Source: Cordilura impudica (taxonomy: Eukaryota > Arthropoda > Insecta > Diptera > Scathophagidae). From it: 64,000 nucleotides of DNA. How positions within the stretch are numbered: the first letter of the stretch is position 1; every line of letters starts with the position of its first letter. The position numbers and the translations under genes were made by a program. The notes below the pieces were generated by a model that saw only the letters and a program-made list of their open reading frames with translations, ran no database searches and was not told the DNA's origin. Positions 1 to 12,400 of the stretch are shown here, in pieces. Where the stretch lies: assembly GCA_963682025.1 (NCBI GenBank), contig OY821518.1, positions 13,086,100 through 13,150,099 of the forward strand. The letters run 5' to 3'.

Positions 1-1332
1 CTTTCTTGTAGGTTTCAATCAGACATGTAAATTTTTTCGTTTCGCTATTAAAAGTTGAGTATTTTTTATAGCAAAACTTATTTCTGTTATTGCTTTCCAA
101 TTTTTTTAATTTTCACAAAATATTTGCAATTTACACAATAACACAGTACACTTATAGATCACGATCTAATGAAAACTGAACCACTTTTAATGAATAAATG
201 ACGCACGCACTCGCTATTTATTGCAAAATCAATTGCGTGAAATTGTAACACTTGCAAGCAATTGTACCGTAAGTCATAAAAAGGGGACAATAAAATATGA
301 AAATATTTTTTTGGGTTTTTTTTTTATTGATACTCATTGTGTTTTTACGCAAAAAATGCCAAAAAAATCATTGAAAACAGGATTGTGCTTTGACACTAAT
401 TGGTTCGCAAATTAAGGGTGGGTGATTGTGTTTTTTATGATGCAAAATTTGTTTGTGTCTAAAGTTATTTGTTACCAAAAAAAAAAAAATGTTTGCAAAA
501 GATCCTAACGACCAACAAGTGTGTCTTTTATGCCGAAAAATTGGGTTTTTCGTCTATGACACTAATTGGTTGCGAAAATAGGGGTGGGTAATGCAAAAAA
601 AACATAACAACCAACAAGTGTAACTTTTATGATGCTAAATAGTTTTTGTGTCTTAAGTATTTTATTACCATATTTTATTAAAATAAAAACCAGTCAATAA
701 AAACAGTTGTAAATAATTTCAACGAAAATCACAAAAAAATGGTCAATAAAATTTTAAAATATTTGACAATTGTAAACAATTTGCAACGTAAATCATAAAA
801 AAGGGTCAATAAAATTTTAATAAATTTGGTTGAAACAATTGTCGTCGTTTTTATCGGGGTGTATCAGATCGCGAAATGATGTTTCAATTTTCGCAGTACA
901 CGAGCCAGAACACGAATTTAAAATATAACTGAACTCGAACCTGTTTATTGTACATGTTCTATTTTTTCCTACTACACGAGCCAGAACACGACTTAAAATA
1001 TAACTGAACTCGAACCTGTTTATTGTACATGTTCTGTTTTTTTTTTTTTTTTTTTTAGTACACGTACCAGAACACGAACTTCAAATAAAGCAACACTCGA
1101 ATCTGTGTGGTTTATGTGTGATCGAAACAAAAAGTACGTGATAGAAAAATGTTCGTGTAAATAACGAAATATTAAAACGAACACAAGTCATGATTGTGTT
1201 TGGCACCGAAGAAAATTTAAAAACAAACATAATTGATATGAAAATAAAAATATGTGTGTGTTGTTCTAAATTATGTTTGTTTACATATATGTACGAGTTT
1301 TTTATTCAGTGTGTGTTTTTTTCTGAACTCTG
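1..1332. mobile_element. hAT-like long-inverted-repeat element, right part
   Basis: This stretch is collinear with 36043-37340, the interior and right arm of the complete copy at 35197-37340, so the window starts inside an element. It ends with CTGAACTCTG at 1323-1332, the exact reverse complement of the other copy's left terminus CAGAGTTCAG. A degenerate minisatellite of about 70-75 bases (roughly three units, 885-1080) contains a CGAACCTGTTTATTGTACAT core. The short reading frame at 221-415 lies inside it and has no recognisable domain. The left end and the matching target duplication are outside the window. Confidence 0.85.
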
Positions 1333-1468
1333 ATGTATATATTTTACATTCAGGTGCCATTCAGCCATTCAGGATACCTTGTATGAAAGAAATTTTGGAA
1401 TCTGTACGTTAACTTTTGTGTTGCACAAAAATATTGATATCGTTTAATAACGTCGATAAAATAACGCG

Positions 1469-1812
1469 TTTTTCTCCTAAACTAAGGTAGAGCGAAAATG
1501 GCCCATAATTTGGGATCACATACAAAAAATACCAGTTTCAAATGAAAAATTGGAAAAAAAAATCATAAAAATCTCGTAAACTAAGGTAGCTAGAGCGAAA
1601 AAGGCCTTAATTTGGGATCACATACAAAAATACCAAGGAAGATAAAGCGAAATGGGCCTTAATTTGGAATCACCTACAAGAAATACCAGTGTGATATGAA
1701 AAATTGGTAAAAATCATAAAAAAGCATTTTCTCGTAAACTAAAAGCTAGCGCGAAAAGGGCCTTAATTTGGGATCACCTACAAAAAATATCAGATTCATA
1801 GGAAAAATTGGC
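1469..1812. repeat. Tandem repeat, about four degenerate ~95-base units
   Basis: Successive units share AAACTAAGGTAG, GCGAAAANGGCC, AATTTGGGATCACATACAAA and a run ending in AAAAATTGG. Units begin near 1470, 1568, 1634 (shortened) and 1727. The array is flanked by a 60-base direct repeat (1395-1456 and 2124-2187). I recognise no named family. Confidence 0.7.
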
Positions 1813-1912
1813 CGGGCGGACATCGCTAAATCGGCTAAGGAAGTGAATCAGAGTCGATCGGTAGCACAAACTCATTATACCTTGACCACATAGTGGTATG
1901 GGGTATAATAAT
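1808..1912 (+). repeat. Terminal fragment of dispersed GTCY repeat type 1
   Basis: GGACATCGCTAAATCGGCT, a GATCGGTA motif, CTCATTATACC and ACCACATAGTGGTATGGGGT match the distal end of the longer copies at 21335-22073 and 47641-48453. Only about the last 100 bases are present. Confidence 0.75.
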
Positions 1913-2344
1913 GTTTCCTATTTTTAAAGTTATTCATGCAAGTGTGCGAAGTTAGCCCCCATTTTTCCAAATAAATTTTTTTGAAGATTGTTCTGAATTG
2001 TTCTAAAATTGTTCTACAATGTTCCAAAACGATGAGTTTCTAAAATATAATGTGTACCGGTAAATCGAAAAAAAAACGGGTTTAAAACTGGCGGTTGTTC
2101 TAGTTGTTCTAAACATTAGAATGTTGGAATCTGCACGATAACTTTTGTGTTGCATAAAAATATTGATATCGTTTAATAACGTTGATATCGCGGCAAAATG
2201 TTTTTCGTTCTCGTTTGCGTACGTCACGGTTTGCGACCTATCTTTTTTGGAACAATGTTTATCAATGTTTTATCAAAAATAAATTTTTACTACGCGCAAG
2301 TTATCATCGATCCTGCGATCCTTTTTACAAAGTTGGTAGGATTG

Positions 2345-2588
2345 TAGTCTTTAGTTGTTGTAACATAGTCAGGATCGGTCCATTTTTGGACCTAGTCCCC
2401 ATATAGATATAGCATCCGATATGAACTTTTTCATATCTGCAGTCAAAAAAAATAATAAAAATCCCACTCAAATTTGGTTTATGCTTATTTTCTATTTCCA
2501 GTTAGTTGGGCCTATGAGATAGGGTCTCTAAACGCATGGTATAGAGTATCATATCGTCGGTCTCGACCGACTATAATTTTCTTACTTG
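2345..2588 (-). repeat. GTCY repeat type 1, proximal end
   Basis: Read on the minus strand this starts CAAGTAAGAAAATTATAGTC and continues with the same sequence as the first 240 bases of the copies at 21335 and 47641, including the 'gaaaataagcataaacc' and 'gaactttttcatatc' blocks. It abuts the truncated Helitron at 2590 directly. Confidence 0.8.
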
Positions 2589-2589
2589 T

Positions 2590-2781
2590 TTTATGTATGT
2601 ATTAGTAGCAACTTTAAATCCAATTTACTCAAAATAAAGGAAAAAATTTAAAAATCTGTTAAACTGCAAAACGGCTAAAAAGAAATACCTTTCAAATAAT
2701 ATACGTTTGGTCAAAATCGGGATAAAATGGTACAACAAAACATCGGTCACAAGAAATCGCCCAGCCTATTAATATTATAGA
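2590..2781 (-). mobile_element. Helitron-like element, 5' half only
   Basis: Read on the minus strand it starts TCTATAATATTAATAGGCTG and carries the blocks shared by all copies here: CGATTTCTTGTGACCGATG, CCAAACGTATATTATTTGAA, AGTTGCTACTAATACATAC. The CTAG-ending half found in complete copies such as 17862-18216 is missing. Confidence 0.75.
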
Positions 2782-2784
2782 TGG

Positions 2785-4089
2785 AAGATTCAAAAAATAA
2801 AAAACCATATTTTCATATCCAAATTTTAAAAAAAAATCAGAATCATTGCGCTAAGATTCAGCAGATTTATTTTGCAAAAATTAACAAATTTGGTAGCAAA
2901 AAGTAATAAATTTATCTGTAGTATTAGCATAATATTACCAACGTTTTAAGTGTAAATATTCTTTGAATGTAAACAAATTTTTAATTTTTTCAGTAATAAT
3001 AGCAAAATTTCCAGTTGATTTTACTTTAGTGTACAAATTTTTTTTAATGTAAATATTTAAAAAAAATGCCATTAGTGTGCAAATTTTTTTGAGTGTAAAC
3101 ATTTAAAAAAATCTCATTATTAAAAAAAATTTTTATAATTATTAATTTAATTTAATATTTATTGCGACTTTGTTTTGCAAATAGTAACAGAAAAAAAAAT
3201 ACATTAAATAAAGAAAATTGAATTAATTAAGTAATGTCTTAAAACTATGGAAGTGTAACCTACAGTAACATACTTGACAATAAGGGTATGATATTGAATG
3301 TGAAAACGAGAAAACGCACTCCATAGGTTAGCCATAACGATAGAGTGAATAAAGTTATACTCAATAATAAACCAGGCTAAGTTTTTTTTTTTTTTTTTAA
3401 ATCCGGTGTAAGAGCCGTATGCAAATGTTGCAAATAACTCTTTCAGGTTACAGATAAACATTTTCTTCTGTTACGTTATGAAGGTATGTTACATACCTTC
3501 GGAAAGTTTAGTTTGTCTAGTTTCTCAGTATAAGTTTTATTTGTAAGGTTTTAGACACCAATAGCAAAAAAAATTCAAAATAGTGCATTTGTGAAAAATT
3601 GAAAAACCGTTGTCTTGAGTTACAAAACATTTATTTTGATAGATATCCCACTTCCATCCCACTAAGCGACCAAAAACCTCTTAAAAGAAAAATCCTAAGC
3701 TTTCTTATGAAAAAAAAAATGCCCTTTTTGAAAAAAAGGCAAAAAAAAATGCTTTAATTTAGCAAAAAAAAAAAGTCTAAAAAATTTTTTTTTTTTTTTA
3801 AGTATTTTTTTTTCCGAAATATTGAAGAAATAGCTATCTAAACTCTTTGGGAGAAAATTTTCTAAGAACAATAGGTAATAAGTTACATGGATGAGAAAAA
3901 CACCTGTTTGGCCAAAATGTCAAATTTTGATCCCCTCTAACTCAGAGAGATCTGGACCGATCTTGTTGAAAAATTGTGTCTAAACTACTATCCAATAGGA
4001 CTAACCTTGGTGCAAATTTCATCCCGATCGGAAGACATCGGTTTCAAAAGTTGGTGCACTTGACATGAAATCCCCCATATATTACTTTT
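2785..4089. other. AT-rich stretch, no gene recognised
   Basis: No coding signal on either strand; reading frames here are short and T-rich. A perfect inverted repeat with a three-base spacer (GAAGGTATG..CATACCTTC, 3480-3500) and several A or T runs are the only visible features. The part near 3920-4080 is less AT-rich and may be an unrecognised element end. Confidence 0.5.
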
Positions 4090-4230
4090 ACGAGTATAGC
4101 TCAAATAATTATTTCTTAAATAAACGTGCGTTGCTTATATCTTTAATGTTTACTGGTAGCATGTTCCAAAGATGAATAGCATTAATATAAAATTGCCATT
4201 CTGATATTAATCTATGATGCCTGATTTGAA

Positions 4231-4728
4231 TTATATTTTTGCGATAATAATTTTCTGTAAAAATATTAAAATACGTATTTTCAATAGGTCCTCAAATTGT
4301 ACACCATATAGTTTCTTCGAATACGATGAAATGCTGTCAAATCTCCGCAGTCCAAATACATATCTAGTAATGTTATTGTAAACAACGTTTAATCTTCGTT
4401 TACTTTCTGAGTCGCAACAGGAGAAAACCTCACATCCATACATCAGAATCGGTAACAGTAAAATTCTAATTTTTATAGGTGTAAAGCATTGTGTTGGCCA
4501 GAGTGTTCTAAGCATAGAATAAGTTCTGCCACATGCTGCATTTACATGATCAGACCAAGTAAGCGTATTATTGAAGATAACTCCTAAATTCTTTGCGCTT
4601 TCAACAATTTCAATCGGCTGATTATTTATAAGTATGTTTGGCCAAATTATAAGTTTGCTAGTCCTTTTGCGTATAACAATACATTTAGATTTTCGCAGAT
4701 TTAAATTAATCCATTTGCTGAGGCCCAA
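4231..4728 (-). pseudogene. LINE ORF2 thumb and C-terminal domain
   Basis: The frame begins after the catalytic box with KWINLNLRKSKCIVI, then NLGVIFNNTLTWSDHVNAACGRTYSMLRTLW and ILLLPILMYGCEVF, the usual RT thumb signature, then YNNITRYVFGLRRFDSISSYSKKLYGVQFEDLLK. It belongs to the same element as the RT fragment immediately upstream on the minus strand. Confidence 0.85.
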
Positions 4729-4820
4729 AGAAAAACTCTGTTAAGATCCTCATTCAATTTTCTGATACAGTCCTCAACACCTTAATTTCTGTTGCTTATA
4801 TATAATTGTGCATCGTCAGT

Positions 4821-5519
4821 TTACAAGCGAATCTTACTATGCAACAACTGGTTGGGAAGAACATTAGAGTAAATTGAAAAAAGAAGAGGTCCAAGAATTG
4901 ACACTTGCGGAACTCCTCGTTTTACATAAAGTAAATTTGACATTCCAGACTGGGTTTCCACACACTGCATTCTATTTTTAAGATAAGATGACATTAAGCT
5001 GACGGATGTTGAAGAAAAATTCATCATTTTCTGTAATTTCTGAATTAATATGTTGTGGTCTACAGTGTCAAATGCTTTGGAATGGTCCAACAATACTAAC
5101 ATGGTAAAAAAAAAACCATCATCAACTTCTTTTCTCAAATCTTCGGATACATCAGTAAGAGCAGAGATGCAGCTATGCCCTGCCCGAAAACCAGATTGTC
5201 TGTTAGTAAGTAGCCGATTATCATTAACGTATGAAGTAATTTGATTATGTAGTATTTTTTCCAATGCCTTAGAGAGGAATGGTAGGATTGCTATGGGTCG
5301 ATATTCAGTGGGTGATTTTGGTATTGGCAAAATTTTAGCTTCTTTCCATCCTGAAGGAAAAGTGCTGGTAGTAATAATGTTATTAAAAATATAAGTAATT
5401 TGATGCAAAAGTGACGGAATTATCATCTTCAAAAACTTTGGATTTATACCATCAATGCCTGTAGCATTGGATTTTATGGATATGCAACTTCTTTCTATAT
5501 ACATCGTTCTGTGTGACAC
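4821..5519 (-). pseudogene. LINE reverse transcriptase, fingers and palm
   Basis: Recognisable RT blocks in order: NATGIDGINPKFLK, ILPIPKSPTEYRPIAILP, RQSGFRAGHSC, LLDHSKAFDTVDH (first catalytic Asp) and GVPQVSILGPLLF. In the last block the usual PQGS is PQVS. The frame ends just before the catalytic Asp-Asp box. A TDDAQLYIS box can be read in another frame around 4800-4825, so a frameshift separates it, with Ala of the usual YADD replaced by Thr. Confidence 0.88.
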
Positions 5520-5759
5520 AGTTAAAAGAAAAAAGGCGTGTTGGGAGAGAATTCACGAGGAAATCATCATAAAATTTATTATCCGCTTCCTGCATATTTA
5601 CATTGATAAATTTCTTGTTTAAATCGTCCGGATTTTCATTAATAATATTATTGCTATTTTTATTTTTACCAATTCCAATCTCTTGTATTGATTTCCACTT
5701 CTTTTTTGTGTCTATAATGTTGTTGAATTTTTCGACGTAATAGTTAGATTTAGCATCTT

Positions 5760-6377
5760 TTATTTTTTTTTGGTTACTATTCTCCTAGCTAAACGACAAT
5801 TTTCATGTAACTTTGTAGTTTTATAGCGTTTCCACCGAGAATATGCAAAGTCACGTTGTTCTATTAGACGACTTATTGCTAGTGTGTACCATGGTTTTTG
5901 CCTAACGTTGATTATCTTCGTTTTCAAAGGAACAGTTAGATTAAATAAGTTTGTTAGATGGTGCTCCTGGAAATTCAATTGTTCATCAACCGATACCATG
6001 TAGTAAATACAATTCCAGTCAATCTTCCTATATTCATCATGCAAAGTTATATATTCCATATTTTTGAAATCATGAAATGTAAATGTTTGGTTTGGAATCT
6101 GTATTTGAAAATCATACACCATAGAGATGAGATCATAATTAGAAAAGCAGGGAGCTGATACTTGATCATACAATAGGAGATTCGATTCGTGAGAAATCAA
6201 AAATAGATCAATCAATGTGCTGCTTGTTGATGTAAAATGTGTGGCCATGTACATATTGGTAGCAGTGAGTCCAATAAATGTCATGATGTTGGTAAGACTA
6301 GAGTCAATTAGCACATTTGAATTAAAATCACCTGCAATCACCTCAAGAAATATGCTTGTCGTTAAAATCTCCACCAA
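5760..6377 (-). pseudogene. LINE endonuclease (C-terminal part) and linker
   Basis: The translated frame has the endonuclease signature AGDFNSN near residue 16. The region that is normally SDHxxI reads SNYDLI, so the catalytic Asp and His of that motif are replaced. Downstream comes the linker that precedes reverse transcriptase in Jockey-type elements (KPWYTLAISRLIEQRDFAYSRWKRY). The N-terminal endonuclease motifs are absent. Not a host gene; a dead fragment of a mobile element. Confidence 0.85.
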
Positions 6378-6420
6378 TTATAGTTCCGTCAACGTTTTGC
6401 GAAAAATTGGCTATATTTGA

Positions 6421-7508
6421 AAGGCCATCTAAAATTAAGTTTACACTAAAAAAATTCCATTATTACAAAAAAATGCTTATAATTAATCAAACTTTGACCT
6501 AGAATTTCTTAAAAACTACTCAATCAATTTTAATGAAATTAAAACTGAGTCATGTAAACTAAATATCTATCCATTAAAAAAAAAACTACTAAAATATTTT
6601 GATCGGTTCAAAAGTTACAGAATTTTAGCAAATGAAAAACTATTTTCAGCCACTGTGCGGTGCTTCAAAAGACGTCGACAAGAACTTGACAGGAGACTAA
6701 ACATGGTTGTATGCATACCAGCCAGAAACTAAATAGTCGCAGTCCGGTATATGGCAAATCCAACAAAAGTTATTTGCGCACAAAGCTCGTTGGGGAAAAC
6801 GGTCGCCAGCTTCTTGGAGCTCTAAAAACAATGAACTGATCGGCCATCTGCAGCAGAGCCCTGATTTTTCGCGAAAAAAAAAATTGCGAGGTCATTGTTT
6901 TTCTAAGTCTTAAGAAGTGGTCGATGCCCTTAAAAATGCATATTTCATTATACAGCAACTTGATGATTTGGACTAGTACTTTCATCCTAACTTGGAATTT
7001 CCCACCCGCCAATAACCAGAAAATGAGTCACAGTATTATAAATCGTATTTATGGATGAAACAAATTTTAATATTTTATACAAAAACTGTTGATTTAATTG
7101 AGAATCAATGATAAACTCAATATCGTCTCTATAATTTTACTTTTTTCTATTTTCCTACAAAATTTATGTCAGTACGAGTATTTAACTGAAAATATGCCAA
7201 CCACGCCCTCTCACTATAGCTAAAGACAACACAAGCTGCCTTGACAAGTCCTGGGAACAGAAATCACAATAGAAAAAAAGACAAGATTATAATCTACAAT
7301 ATAGAAAAACACAACAACATCATTTGAATAAAATATGTCGCTCTAAAAAGGCCAAAGAACTAAACCAAACACAGACAACTGTGTAAGTAAATGCATACAA
7401 AATAAAATTATGTGAAAATATTTGAATAAAAAAAATGTTTTTTTTTTTTGTCTTCTTCTACAAAAGAACGATCATTACAAAACTGCAGTAAACAAAGTTC
7501 TCACTAAG
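6421..7508. other. Intergenic, possible Transib end at 6651-6657
   Basis: CACTGTG at 6651-6657 follows a block (CGGTTCAAAAG...GAAAAACT, 6604-6640) resembling the end of the Transib relic near 30383-30425. The minus frame at 6770-7012 has no recognisable domain and I do not call it. 7020-7508 is AT-rich and probably contains the 3' untranslated region of the CYB5D1-like gene. Confidence 0.35.
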
Positions 7509-8258
7509 CTAAGCAATCGTCAAATCATCAGTATAATACAACCATATTGAAGGTAAAGGCAATTCAATATCAGATTCTTCTTCAATTAAACCATTGCCAT
7601 CAAGAGTTTGATGTAAAATTAAATTACCAGGACATTGACCCTAATTAAATGAAAACAACAAAACAGATGAGATGATACAATCAAATTCGAATGAAAAACG
7701 CTTACACCATATGAAAATTTGCGCCATAAATAGCTACCAGCATGATTATTATAAATTTCTTTATATTTTCGTTGAATATCGTAAATTGTATCTTCATCAC
7801 AAACATTCATATATGTGGTGGTAGCCGTTAATGTATTAATGATACGTATCTTACGTGCTCTTCTCGTTATTCTACCAATGTGATATAAAGGATCTTGACT
7901 CCATAGTTTATCCTTTGTTTTACAACAATCACTTTTGGCCACTTCTAATATGGGAGGAAATAATACACGAGGTTTTCCCGTTTGTGGTGAAGTTTCAGTT
8001 CTTGGCATATTATTCAAGTGGAAGAAATGAGATAGATCTTTACCACCAAAAGCCAGCAATAACTCTAAATTCTAAAAATAGTTTTGTGAAAGAGTTGCAA
8101 AAAATATATTACAAATTGATTTAATAACTCACAATATTCCACGAATCATATCTATCATTAAGTAGAGGAGTTAAATTTAATATGTTGCCATGTACAACCA
8201 CCCAAAAATCATCTTTTTTATTATGTATGCAAACCTCGTCGTACAAATAGTATTTCAT
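7509..8258 (-). CDS. CYB5D1: Cytochrome b5 domain-containing protein 1 (three exons)
   Basis: Three exons on the minus strand: 8258-8133, 8071-7706 and 7640-7509. Introns are 8072-8132 (GTGAGT...TTTTTAG) and 7641-7705 (GTAAGC...TTAATTAG); both fall between codons. The product is about 207 residues against roughly 228 for human CYB5D1. The N-terminus MKYYLYDEVCIHNKKDDFWV and GNILNLTPLL fit a cytochrome b5-like fold; LLAFGGKDLSHFF contains the conserved His region; HIGRITRRARKIRIINTLT, NNHAGSYLWRKF and the C-terminal IWLYYTDDLTIA match the family. I chose the ATG at 8258 because upstream sequence is a T-rich possible splice acceptor (ending TTTAAG) and homology starts there. Family members have been linked to ciliary function; that role is from family knowledge, not sequence. 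No premature stops: a living gene, flanked by transposon debris. Confidence 0.88.
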
Positions 8259-9416
8259 TTGGCGAAATAAATTTTGTTTACTTAAAAAAAAAAAATAATA
8301 AAAATTGACAAACATTTAAAAACAAAACTGAAATTGAAATTGAACATATTTTAAAAAGAGTTTTCGAGTAAAAAAAAAAATACAAATCCCATGATTTCAA
8401 TTTCACAATTCTTGTGTTCAAATGTATTATACACATTTCGTATGTAAACAATGTATCAACACAAAAGACTTAAACAGCAAACCCGTTTTTTTTATATTAT
8501 ATTTTATTTTTATTTTTTGCGCTGGATTAGTTTATGCATGAGTTCAACCTTTTAAAGTTCACTTGTATTTCTTTAAATAGTTTTTTTGTTGTCAATTTTT
8601 TTTTTATGCCTTGTCCTTTTGCAATCTGGGTGTGTCCAGTGAGAATCTCTTGGTAGCAAAAAAAAAAATAAATAACTAAATAAATTTACGCGTTAAAAAT
8701 CAAAGCATCTTCTCATACACAACGCAATATTTTTCCCACAACTTTGTTCTTCATAGCAAAGACGTGTTTGTGCATGCTTAAAGTAGCTTCAAATATGAGT
8801 CATATTGTTAAAAAAAAAACTGGTTATACTTTGTAAACAGAATCAGTTTTGTCGTCTTTTAGAACTACAAGTGCAGTGCTTGGCGGGAGTAAGATTTTGT
8901 GTAAACAACACAACACACACACAAAACGGTCAAAGCACTTGGGATACTTTGCAAAGATTATTCAATTCAACATTCGATAGTTTATTACGAATTTAACCTA
9001 TTATTTGTGATGAAATTAATTCCACAATTTTATCTTGGCAGATTTTGAAGTATGTAAACATGAATTTTAAGCTAAGCTCTAAACTAAAGTGGCCAGAGTT
9101 TTGGGTTTTTTATTTTTTTAATTTAAACTGTTGAAACCAGAGCCTACTCCAGCTACTCGAGTAGTAAATGAGCTAATGAGTAGCCTGAGTAGTAAAAATT
9201 AACACTTTTCGTGTTTGAAACCATGTAGAAAAATAAATATAAGCATTTAGTATAATCAATGTATACTTTTTGGAATCGTACAAGTACCAAGACTATCATC
9301 TTTAAATTTCAGTTGAATCAGACTGTTCGGACTGGCTTCGGCAAACTACTACTCGAAAGAGCTCAACGCCTTTACATACAAATGTATGAAAATATTCACT
9401 TCATAGATGTTTGATT
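8259..9416. other. Upstream region of the CYB5D1-like gene, repeats
   Basis: Starts with a T-rich tract that could be an intron 3' end or 5' leader of the gene on the minus strand, so a non-coding first exon may lie here. No other coding signal. The segment 9345-9416 resembles 16182-16248 (shared CTACTCGA, ACAAATGTNTGAAAATAT and GTTTGATT), so it is part of a dispersed repeat into which the LINE at 9417 appears to have inserted. Confidence 0.45.
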
Positions 9417-12400
9417 TTTTTTTTTTTTTTTTTTTTATTATTATTTTTATTTCAAATAAATTTATATTACAAAAAATAATTTAAAGCCTCAGCACCAAAA
9501 TTGGCATTAAAGAGGCTAAAAGGCAACTAGTGTTAATTCATTATTTACATAAAAATATTAACTATTTAAATTTAATTATTAATATTATTTACAGTTTCTA
9601 TTTACATTTTTTAATATTTTATTAGTTTACAATAAAAATAAAGTTTATATTACAAAAAGAAATTACTCAAGAAGTGTTTCGAGATTGGTTAGCAAAAATT
9701 TTTTTAATTCGCTTTTAAATGTTGACAAAAGTTCAATGGTTTTCAAACAAATTGGTAAATCATTATATTCACTTGGACCAGCAAAACAAATACGCTGCTT
9801 TGACAACTCAAGGCGACATCTAGATATGGATAAATCTTGGCTTTGTCTTGTTATCCTTCGTGTAATTTGAACATTATGTTGGAATTGAACTGACGAATTT
9901 CCTAGACTTTTAATGGATTTAAAAACAAACTTCGTTATTTGCATTTTATATAGTGCTCTCACAGGTAAGACGTTTTTAGCGTGATTCTTAAAAAGATCCA
10001 AAGTATGATATCTGATTGGCAGATTAAAAGCTAACTTTAAAGACTTGTTTTGTGCCGATTGCAAGCTCTTCAGCGAAGCATTATTCTTAAACCCATATAT
10101 TATAGGAAGGTAAGTTAAGTGGCTATGTATCAAACTCTGATATATTAGCATTTTCGTTTTAACGTCAAATTTATTTTTGAATTTATATAAAACACCAATA
10201 GCAGAAGATATTTTTGATTTAATGGAGTCAATATGATTATCCCATTGTAAATTATTACAAAACAACATGCCTAGATACCGTATGGTATTGATTTCTTGGA
10301 TTAACACACCATCAATATGAACTACAACTGTCTCATCATTCTTAAAAATGTAGGGTCTGAACCTTATAAACTTGGTCTTATCTGCATTCAAAACAAGCTT
10401 GTTAAATCTTATATATTCCGCTAATATTGCTGAATCATATTCCACATGAGTTTTTAACACCTGAGTAAATTTGTACCGATATAGCAAGCAAATATCATCC
10501 GCAAACATGAATAGTTTACCATTAAAGCTTATGTTGCCAATATCGTTTATAAAAATTTTGAACAAAAGTGGCCCAAGCACACTACCTTGAGGTACACCAC
10601 ATTTAAAAGCTTATAAAGAACTTTTGGCTTCTCCAATCTGAACGAATTGCTCTCTATTTGTCAAATAATCTTTTAATAGCTTAATAGAGTTATTAGACAC
10701 ACCAATTAATGCCAGCTTTTTAATTAAAATGTCATGATTAACTAGGTCAAAAGCTTTTGACAAATCAAAGAAAACACCCGCTACGCCATTAAACCCTGCA
10801 TCAAAGCCTCCACATATATAGTCAACAATATTCACAACCGCTTCTTCTGTACCAGAACCTTTACAGAAACCAAATTGGCGTTCAAATAAGATTTTATTTT
10901 TTTCTAAATATTCAGATAGCTGATTAAAAATTATTTTTTCAAGTACTTTATCTACAATAGATAAAACGGACACTGGTCGAAACATATTTATATTATTAGA
11001 ACCCACTCCTTTGGGTATTGGTACAATTTTATGAATTTTTAAAACAGCAGGGTATTCACCAAGGTTAATCATCTTCCCAAACATAACTGACAGTATATCT
11101 GCAATTTTGGTTTTTTTGCATAATAGCATTTTAGGTGTTATTCTATCATAGCCAGAACTCTTATTCATTGATATTGTATTTAGTATATCTTCAACATAGT
11201 CTTTATTAATATTGGAAAGATTAAAGGTGGTTCCAAGGGGTGTTAACGTTCCAAAGTTGTTAATATTGTCACTTGGATAACGTGGTATGTTACTACTTAG
11301 GTTCTCTATCATATCAAAAAAAAACTGATTGAAAACCATGACTTTGTCATCATCATTTGTTATGAAATTGCCATCAACTGAACAAATTTGTTGAATAGCT
11401 TGCGGATTCCTTCCCAGCGCATTGTTAAGGAACCTCCATGTTTTCTTAGTATCACCACCGATTTGTTCCAAATTTCGAGAATAATAATTATTCATCAAAT
11501 TTCTGTTACAATTTTTTATTATTTTACTGATTCTTTTCAGCTTTTCGGATAACAATCTATCATTCCTATTTTTTCTTCGCGCTTTTAGTAGTTTGTCTTT
11601 GAGTTCCAACAATGAAGCTAAGTTTCTAGTAATCCATGGTGTAATTTTGGTTCGAAGGTTTATTGTTGAGGGACTTGTTGATGTACACTTTTCACCCGCG
11701 TCAGACAACAAATGTATTAATTGTTTACATTGTTCCGAAGGATTATCAAAACTATAAATTTCATCCAAATTCTGATCGAGTATAGAACCAAATTTAGCAT
11801 AGTCAAATGTATACCATGTTTTTGATATATTTTCATTCAAACATCTGTTGATTTTTAAAAAACAGCTCAAAATATTATGATCCGTAAATGTGCTTTCAAT
11901 AGAATTTACATTAATTAAGTGAATTATGTTACTAAAAACGCAATCTATAGACGATTTACTCATTGGCCTAGTAATTAGATCATGACATGGCTCTATACTA
12001 AATTCCGAAAAAAGATTTACTAAAGTTCTACTGCAGTAGTCATTTGATAATAGATCCACGTTAAAATCACCTGCAACCACACATTGACCATTTGACATTA
12101 CCGGAAGAATATCTTCCATTTTTTTAATAAATTGTGAAAAGGTACATTTCTGCGATCTGTATAGTGAAATAAATAGCAGTGGCTTGTTGTTAATAATTAT
12201 AGTGGGCAGTTCAATCATTATCAAATCTAAAAACTCCTCACTCCGATTAACAAGAGTTTTGTAGTTCAAACTATCAGCAACATAAATTGAAGTTCCACCA
12301 TATCCATCACTCCGGCAACAATGCACAACACGGTAACCTGGTATTGAATACAAATTAACACATTTACCATCAAACCATGTTTCCTGTACTGCTATAACGT

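Larger units (their letters stand above)
4090..6420 (-). mobile_element. Jockey-like non-LTR retrotransposon, truncated and broken
   Basis: On the minus strand, pieces of endonuclease, reverse transcriptase and C-terminal region follow in canonical order (5760-6377, 4821-5519, 4231-4728) separated by frameshifts or stops. ORF1 and the endonuclease N-terminus are missing. No clear poly(A) tail is visible at the low-coordinate end, so boundaries are approximate. The C-terminal part is closely related to the LINE at 43640-45885 (shared YNNI-RYVF and SYS-KLY blocks), so both belong to one broad family. Confidence 0.85.

Noticed and set aside
6770..7012. 80-codon minus-strand frame
   Set aside because: No recognisable motif, no splice or start context; left unassigned.
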